Position numbers and translations under genes: made by a program
NCBI RefSeq assembly: GCF_025447595.1
Contig: NZ_JAOEJU010000023.1
Coordinates: 36,327 to 100,326, forward strand
DNA: 64,000 bases
DNA from: Pseudomonas koreensis
Lineage (GTDB): Bacteria; Pseudomonadota; Gammaproteobacteria; Pseudomonadales; Pseudomonadaceae
Direction of reading: 5' to 3'
In this document: positions 59,758 to 64,000 of the stretch, piece after piece
How the letters are laid out: every line of letters begins with the position of its first letter
How positions within the stretch are numbered: position 1 is the stretch's first letter
Notes under the pieces: model-generated
Told to the model about the DNA's origin: nothing
The model's database searches: none
The model's input: only the letters and a program-made list of their open reading frames with translations

Positions 59758-62604
59758 TTAGCCCGCCACCAGCACCCGGATCGCTTCCAGTCGCAGCGCC
59801 GCTTTGTCCAGCATCGCCAGACCTTGTTCACGCTGCTTGCGCAGGGCGTCCAGTTCGCTGTCGCGTACGGTCGGATTGACCGCCTGCAACGCGGTCAGGC
59901 GTGCCAGTTCTTCGTCGGTGTCGGCTGCCAGACGGCGGCGGGCCTCGGCGACGCGCTCGGCGTGGCGCGGGGTGACCTTGTCTTCACCGGCGTTGATCCG
60001 TGGCGTCAGCTGGTCGCGCTGAGCCTGGATGAACTTGTTGGCACTGGCGCGCGGCACGCTTTCCAGTTGATCGTTGAGGGTTTCGAACGCCACGCGCGAC
60101 GACAGGTCGTTGCCATTGGCATCGAGCAGGCAGCGCAGGGCGGCCGGCGGCAGGTAACGGCCCAGTTGCAGCGAGCGTGGGGCAACCACTTCGCTGACGT
60201 AGAGTAATTCCAGCAGCACGGTGCCCGGCTTGAGCGCCTTGTTCTTGATCAGTGCGACGGCGGTGTTGCCCATCGAACCGGACAGCACCAGATCCATGCC
60301 GCCCTGCACCATCGGGTGTTCCCAGGTGATGAACTGCATGTCTTCGCGCGACAGCGCCTGGTTGCGGTCGTAGGTGATGGTCACGCCTTCGTCGTCGCCC
60401 AACGGGAAGCTGGCGTCGAGCATCTTCTCGCTCGGCTTGAGGATCAGGGCGTTTTCCGAATGGTCTTCGCTGTCGATGCCGAACGCGTCGAACAGGGTTT
60501 CCATGTAGATCGGCAGGGCGAACTGATCGTCCTGCTCGAGGATGTCCTCGACCAGCGCTTCACCTTCGCCGGCGCCGCCAGAGTTGAGCTCCAGCAGACG
60601 GTCGCGACCGGTGTGCAGCTCGGCTTCCAGACGCTCGCGCTCGGTGCGCGCCTCGTCGATCAGCGCTTGCCACTCGCCGTCGTCGGCTTCTTCGAGCAGC
60701 GGCAGCAGGCGCGGGCCGAACTGATGCTGCAAGGCGTTGCCGGTCGGGCAGGTGTTGAGGAACGCGTTCAGGGCTTCGTGGTACCACTGGAACAGGCGCT
60801 CTTGCGGGCTGGTTTCCAAGTACGGCACGTGCAGTTCGATGATGTGTTTCTGGCCGATCCGGTCCAGACGACCGATCCGCTGCTCCAGCAGGTCCGGGTG
60901 CGATGGCAGATCGAACAGCACCAGGTGGTGGGCGAACTGGAAGTTGCGACCTTCACTGCCGATTTCCGAGCAGATCAGTACCTGCGCGCCGAACTCTTCG
61001 TCGGCGAAGTAGGCGGCGGCGCGGTCACGCTCGAGGATGTTCATGCCTTCGTGGAACACCGTGGCCGGGATGCCGGAGCGCACGCGCAGGGCGTCTTCCA
61101 GGTCCATCGCGGTTTCGGCGTGGGCGCAGATCACCAGCACTTTGGTGCGCTTGAGCATTTTCAGCTGGTCGATCAGCCACTCGACGCGCGGGTCGAATTT
61201 CCACCAGCGTTCTTCTTCGCTGGCGTCCGGCTGAGCCTGGAAGCTGACTTCCGGGTACAGCTCGGCGTGTTCGCCCAGCGGCAGTTCGAGGTATTCGTCC
61301 GGGCACGGCAGCGGGTACGGATGCAGTTTGCGCTCCGGGAACCCCTGCACGGCGGCGCGGGTGTTACGGAACAGCACGCGGCCGGTGCCGTGGCGGTCAA
61401 GCAGTTCACGCACGAGGCGGGCGCTGGCTTCGGTGTCGCCATCGTTGACGGCGGTGAGCAGGGCTTCACCTTCGTTGCCGAGGAAACCGTGGATGGTCTT
61501 GTGCGCGGCCGGCGACAGGCGACCCTTGTCCAGCAGCTCCTGAACGGCTTCGGCCACCGGGCGATAGTTTTCGCTCTCGGCGCGGAAGGCGGCCAGGTCA
61601 TGGAAACGGTTCGGGTCGAGCAGGCGCAGACGGGCGAAGTGGCTGTCCTGACCGAGTTGTTCCGGGGTGGCGGTGAGCAGCAGCACGCCGGGAATGACTT
61701 CGGCCAGCTGTTCAACCAGCGAGTATTCCGGGCTGACTTTCTCTTCGTGCCACACCAGGTGGTGGGCTTCGTCGACCACCATCAGGTCCCAGCCGGCAGC
61801 GAACAGCGCGTCCTGCGCCTTTTCATCGTCGACCAGCCACTCCAGCGCCACCAGGGCCAGCTGGGTGTCTTCGAACGGGTTGGTGGCATCGCTTTCGATG
61901 AAGCGTTCTTCGTCGAACAGCGCGACCTGAAGGTTGAAGCGGCGGCGCATTTCCACCAGCCACTGGTGCTGGAGGTTTTCCGGAACCAGGATCAGCACGC
62001 GGTTGGCGCGGCCCGACAGCAGCTGGCGATGGATCACCAGACCGGCTTCGATGGTCTTGCCCAGACCCACTTCGTCCGCCAGCAATACGCGCGGCGCGAT
62101 ACGGTCGGCGACTTCACGGGCAATGTGCAACTGGTGGGCGATCGGTTGTGCACGCACGCCGCCCAGGCCCCAGAGCGAGGACTGCAACTGGCGGCTGGTG
62201 TGTTCCAGGGTGTGATAACGCAGGGAGAACCACGCCAGCGGGTCGATCTGCCCGGCGAACAGACGGTCGCTGGCCAGGCGGAACTGAATGAAGTTCGACA
62301 GCTGGGTTTCCGGCAGGGTGACCGCTTCGTTCTGCGCGTTGAGGCCGTGATAGACCATCAGGCCGTCGACGTCGTCGACTTGCTGGACAGTCATCTTCCA
62401 GCCTTCGAAGTGAGTGATCGAATCGCCCGGCGAGAACCGCACGCGGGTGAGGGGCGCATTCCGTAGCGCGTACTGGCGAGTCTCGCCAGTGGCCGGGTAA
62501 AGCACGGTCAACAAGCGGCCGTCCTGTGCCAGAACGGTGCCTAAACCAAGCTCTGCTTCGCTGTCACTGATCCAGCGTTGCCCCGGTTGATACTGCTGCG
62601 CCAT
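59758..62604 (-). CDS. rapA: RNA polymerase recycling ATPase RapA
   Basis: A 948-residue Swi2/Snf2 ATPase that binds RNA polymerase and reactivates stalled or post-termination complexes. The N-terminal Tudor-like part begins MAQQYQPGQRWISDSEAELG. Walker A is LLADEVGLGKTIEAGLV, motif II is VVDEAHHLVWHEE, and motif VI is around QRIGRLDRIGQKH. The length is close to the E. coli protein. It is monocistronic, with a shared terminator at its end. Confidence 0.95.
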   Translation of the reverse strand: MAQQYQPGQRWISDSEAELGLGTVLAQDGRLLTVLYPATGETRQYALRNAPLTRVRFSPGDSITHFEGWKMTVQQVDDVDGLMVYHGLNAQNEAVTLPETQLSNFIQFRLASDRLFAGQIDPLAWFSLRYHTLEHTSRQLQSSLWGLGGVRAQPIAHQLHIAREVADRIAPRVLLADEVGLGKTIEAGLVIHRQLLSGRANRVLILVPENLQHQWLVEMRRRFNLQVALFDEERFIESDATNPFEDTQLALVALEWLVDDEKAQDALFAAGWDLMVVDEAHHLVWHEEKVSPEYSLVEQLAEVIPGVLLLTATPEQLGQDSHFARLRLLDPNRFHDLAAFRAESENYRPVAEAVQELLDKGRLSPAAHKTIHGFLGNEGEALLTAVNDGDTEASARLVRELLDRHGTGRVLFRNTRAAVQGFPERKLHPYPLPCPDEYLELPLGEHAELYPEVSFQAQPDASEEERWWKFDPRVEWLIDQLKMLKRTKVLVICAHAETAMDLEDALRVRSGIPATVFHEGMNILERDRAAAYFADEEFGAQVLICSEIGSEGRNFQFAHHLVLFDLPSHPDLLEQRIGRLDRIGQKHIIELHVPYLETSPQERLFQWYHEALNAFLNTCPTGNALQHQFGPRLLPLLEEADDGEWQALIDEARTERERLEAELHTGRDRLLELNSGGAGEGEALVEDILEQDDQFALPIYMETLFDAFGIDSEDHSENALILKPSEKMLDASFPLGDDEGVTITYDRNQALSREDMQFITWEHPMVQGGMDLVLSGSMGNTAVALIKNKALKPGTVLLELLYVSEVVAPRSLQLGRYLPPAALRCLLDANGNDLSSRVAFETLNDQLESVPRASANKFIQAQRDQLTPRINAGEDKVTPRHAERVAEARRRLAADTDEELARLTALQAVNPTVRDSELDALRKQREQGLAMLDKAALRLEAIRVLVAG

Positions 62605-62847
62605 GCTGCCTGACTCCCACCTTGAAAAAGCGGGCTATCTTAACGGAATGAGGGCCCGAGGCCAAAGGATAAGGAGCCTCGGCCCGGCTTTTAACCGCAA
62701 TCGGCCAATTGCAGGGAAGATTAGGTCATGCATCGGTTTTACGGGATGTTGCGGCACCCCTGAGTGCCAAACCGGTCACAAGTTTGCGACCGATGGCTCA
62801 AGGCACCCCTGGCGCCGCCGATAACCTGCTGACAGGAGACCCTTCAT

Positions 62848-63189
62848 ATGCTGCCACCGATGCTCCCCCTGAGCGCCGTGCCGATCACCTCCCAGCAGGA
62901 TCCGATCCGCCAGCGACCGGACATTCCCCCTGTGGTGCCGGTACAGGAAAGCTCTAACGAAAGCACCATCGACCTGCAAAAGCGCGATCCGGAAGAGGAC
63001 GGCTATCTGCTGCGCGAAGAGCAGCGCCGCCAGCAGGAACGTGATCGCCGGCGCCGTGAAGCCGATGACGACCCCGAAGCGCACCTCGCCGTGCCCGGCA
63101 CCGAACTGAATGCCGACAACACCGTGCCGGTGGCGCCATTGATGGAAGATCAGCCGCGTCAGGGGCTTTGGGTCGATATCGAGATTTGA
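62848..63189 (+). CDS. Hypothetical acidic protein
   Basis: A 113-residue protein with a Pro-rich start (MLPPMLPLSAVPITS) and a highly charged central helix (EDGYLLREEQRRQQERDRRR), ending in GLWVDIEI. No membrane segment or known motif. I recall similar small Pseudomonas proteins that are sometimes misnamed as aspartate-semialdehyde dehydrogenase. The ATG has an AGGAG-like ribosome site (ACAGGAGACC). Confidence 0.55.
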   Translation: MLPPMLPLSAVPITSQQDPIRQRPDIPPVVPVQESSNESTIDLQKRDPEEDGYLLREEQRRQQERDRRRREADDDPEAHLAVPGTELNADNTVPVAPLMEDQPRQGLWVDIEI

Positions 63190-63307
63190 ATTGTTGCAGA
63201 GCCTTTATGCGTGTGGCTGGTCAGCGCCTGCGTCAGGCCGCATTATTGGCGCAGTCCTGTCGGTGATCCGACAGTTGTGATTCAGTCCCAGCGATGCACC
63301 GAACGCC

Positions 63308-63469
63308 ATGAGCCAAGACGACAAACTGATCGACCTCAACACCGAACGCGCCAAGCGGGTTCATGACCTCAACGAAAAGCGCCTGAATGAAGTACGCCAG
63401 GCGTTCGAGCAGGCCATGCCGTTGGGCAAACCGAAGAAAAAGCCGAAAAACAAACCGAAAAAGCGTTGA
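63308..63469 (+). CDS. Small lysine-rich protein (53 residues)
   Basis: A 53-residue frame reading MSQDDKLIDLNTERAKRVHD, then a helical region (LNEKRLNEVRQAFEQAMPLG) and a basic tail (KPKKKPKNKPKKR). It has regular codon use and a coherent helix plus basic tail. It probably interacts with nucleic acid or another protein, which is inference. It lies between the hypothetical gene and the CcoM-like gene, on the same strand. Confidence 0.5.
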   Translation: MSQDDKLIDLNTERAKRVHDLNEKRLNEVRQAFEQAMPLGKPKKKPKNKPKKR

Positions 63470-63614
63470 TCTCCCCTGCATCTGTTGATGCAGGTCAGTT
63501 ATTTCCCTTCCTTTCCTCCGCATGGTGACCGGCATTGATCCCGGTCAATTCCTGCGCCTGCCTGATTGGTTAACTTAGTTCCATCGCAGCAGAGCAGGGG
63601 CCAGGAGGCCAGTC

Positions 63615-63731
63615 ATGTTTTTCGATAACGTGGTGTTTGCCGGGGTCCTGACTGTGGGCCTGATGGTTCTGTTTTTTGCAGGGTTTGGATTTTTTATCTG
63701 GAAGGATGCGAACAAGCGCAAGAAGCCTTGA
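63615..63731 (+). CDS. CcoM-like small cbb3 oxidase subunit
   Basis: A 38-residue single-span membrane protein: MFFDNVVFAGVLTVGLMVLF, then AGFGFFIWKDANKRKKP. From memory this closely resembles CcoM, the small accessory subunit of the Pseudomonas cbb3-type cytochrome c oxidase (short N-terminus, one helix, then FIWKDxxK). A strong AGGAGG lies 8 nt before the ATG, and a terminator with a TTCG loop follows. The rest of the oxidase genes are not in the window. Confidence 0.6.
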   Translation: MFFDNVVFAGVLTVGLMVLFFAGFGFFIWKDANKRKKP

Positions 63732-63765
63732 TTCTTCCGGGTTTGATGAGCACGCAAGGCATTTT

Positions 63766-63792
63766 GGGCAACTTCGGTTGCCCTTTTTTTTT
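63766..63792 (+). terminator. Rho-independent terminator after the CcoM-like gene
   Basis: GGGCAAC, a TTCG tetraloop and GTTGCCC (63766-63783) followed by nine T residues. This is a textbook intrinsic terminator. Confidence 0.92.
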
Positions 63793-63834
63793 GTGTCTTG
63801 GCGGCCTTTGGGCCGACCATGCTTTGGGTTGTTT

Positions 63835-64000
63835 GGGGTGAATATCCGTTGCTGCGGTAACGGCTTCTTAGGGTTCCGCCCTTACGGCGGGTCACCTTTT
63901 CCAAACGCCGAAAAGGTAACCCCAAAGGCTTTACCCTGACGTACGGCCCTCGCTGTGGCTCGGGTTCCTTCGCTCCGGGATTGATCCGGGGGCATCGCCT
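63835..64000. repeat. Possible Pseudomonas intergenic repeat (partial)
   Basis: The stretch from about 63848 contains CGGTAACGGC, then GGGTTCCGCCCTTACGGCGGG and AAAAGGTAACCC. From memory it resembles long intergenic repeats that recur many times in P. fluorescens genomes. It runs to the window edge. No copy is present elsewhere in the window, so repetition cannot be shown here. Confidence 0.4.

Noticed and set aside
60316..62466. Long open frame on the plus strand opposite rapA
   Set aside because: A codon-bias shadow; the rapA reading has all Snf2 motifs.
1..64000. CRISPR arrays, tRNA or rRNA genes
   Set aside because: None seen on reading: no spaced identical repeats and no tRNA-like cloverleaf or rRNA sequence. 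A tRNAscan or CRISPR scan was not run.

Overview
The window is a piece of a Pseudomonas chromosome, most likely from the P. fluorescens group. This rests on recognisable gene neighbourhoods (the livKHMGF cluster, rapA, dinG, pdxH, nhaA), high G+C codon use in most genes, paired REP sequences built around a GTGGGAGCGAGC core, and a run of small Pseudomonas-type proteins. I see no rRNA, tRNA or CRISPR array.

Region 1 (about 1-14.8 kb) looks accessory. It starts with a membrane protein and a divergent two-gene unit coding for a heme-oxygenase-like diiron oxidase and a methyltransferase. An orphan histidine kinase and several small Pseudomonas proteins follow, one of which appears frameshifted. 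Then comes a stress/respiration block: a DUF7218 protein, a cytochrome bd oxidase (cydAB), a cupin, a hemerythrin, a TPP-dependent oxidase-like enzyme, a helix-hairpin-helix protein, a DUF72 protein and a glutathione-independent formaldehyde dehydrogenase.

Region 2 (about 15.0-22.5 kb) is a mobile island. It has four coupled genes on the minus strand (three tyrosine recombinases and a small HTH/coiled-coil protein), which match the GInt (ginABCD) type of genomic island. Its cargo includes an Xre/ParS-type antitoxin without a visible toxin, an HTH regulator and unknown genes. At its left edge lies the last ~54 codons of a 4-hydroxy-2-oxovalerate aldolase-like gene.

Region 3 (22.6-64 kb) is mostly core chromosome. 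It holds twin OmpA-like lipoproteins, each with a leader hairpin that buries its Shine-Dalgarno sequence, DUF1145 and collagen-like proteins, dinG, an agarase-like protein, a serine hydrolase, a third OmpA lipoprotein and pdxH. A zeta-toxin module (35.5-36.5 kb) looks inserted. After nhaA come metabolic genes and a complete bufferin operon (bufABCD, a copper-binding RiPP system). The branched-chain amino acid transporter follows, then a large solitary tubulin/FtsZ-superfamily protein, a MHYT-GGDEF-EAL c-di-GMP enzyme, an MFS transporter and rapA. The right end has three small genes, including a 38-residue protein resembling the cbb3 oxidase subunit CcoM.

The main candidates for new biology are the chromosomal tubulin-like protein (51.9-54.1 kb), the SD-sequestering leaders of the twin OmpA genes (23.2 and 24.0 kb), the bufferin operon, and the diiron oxidase/methyltransferase pair at the left end. 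All family assignments come from reading motifs and from memory; no database search was made.
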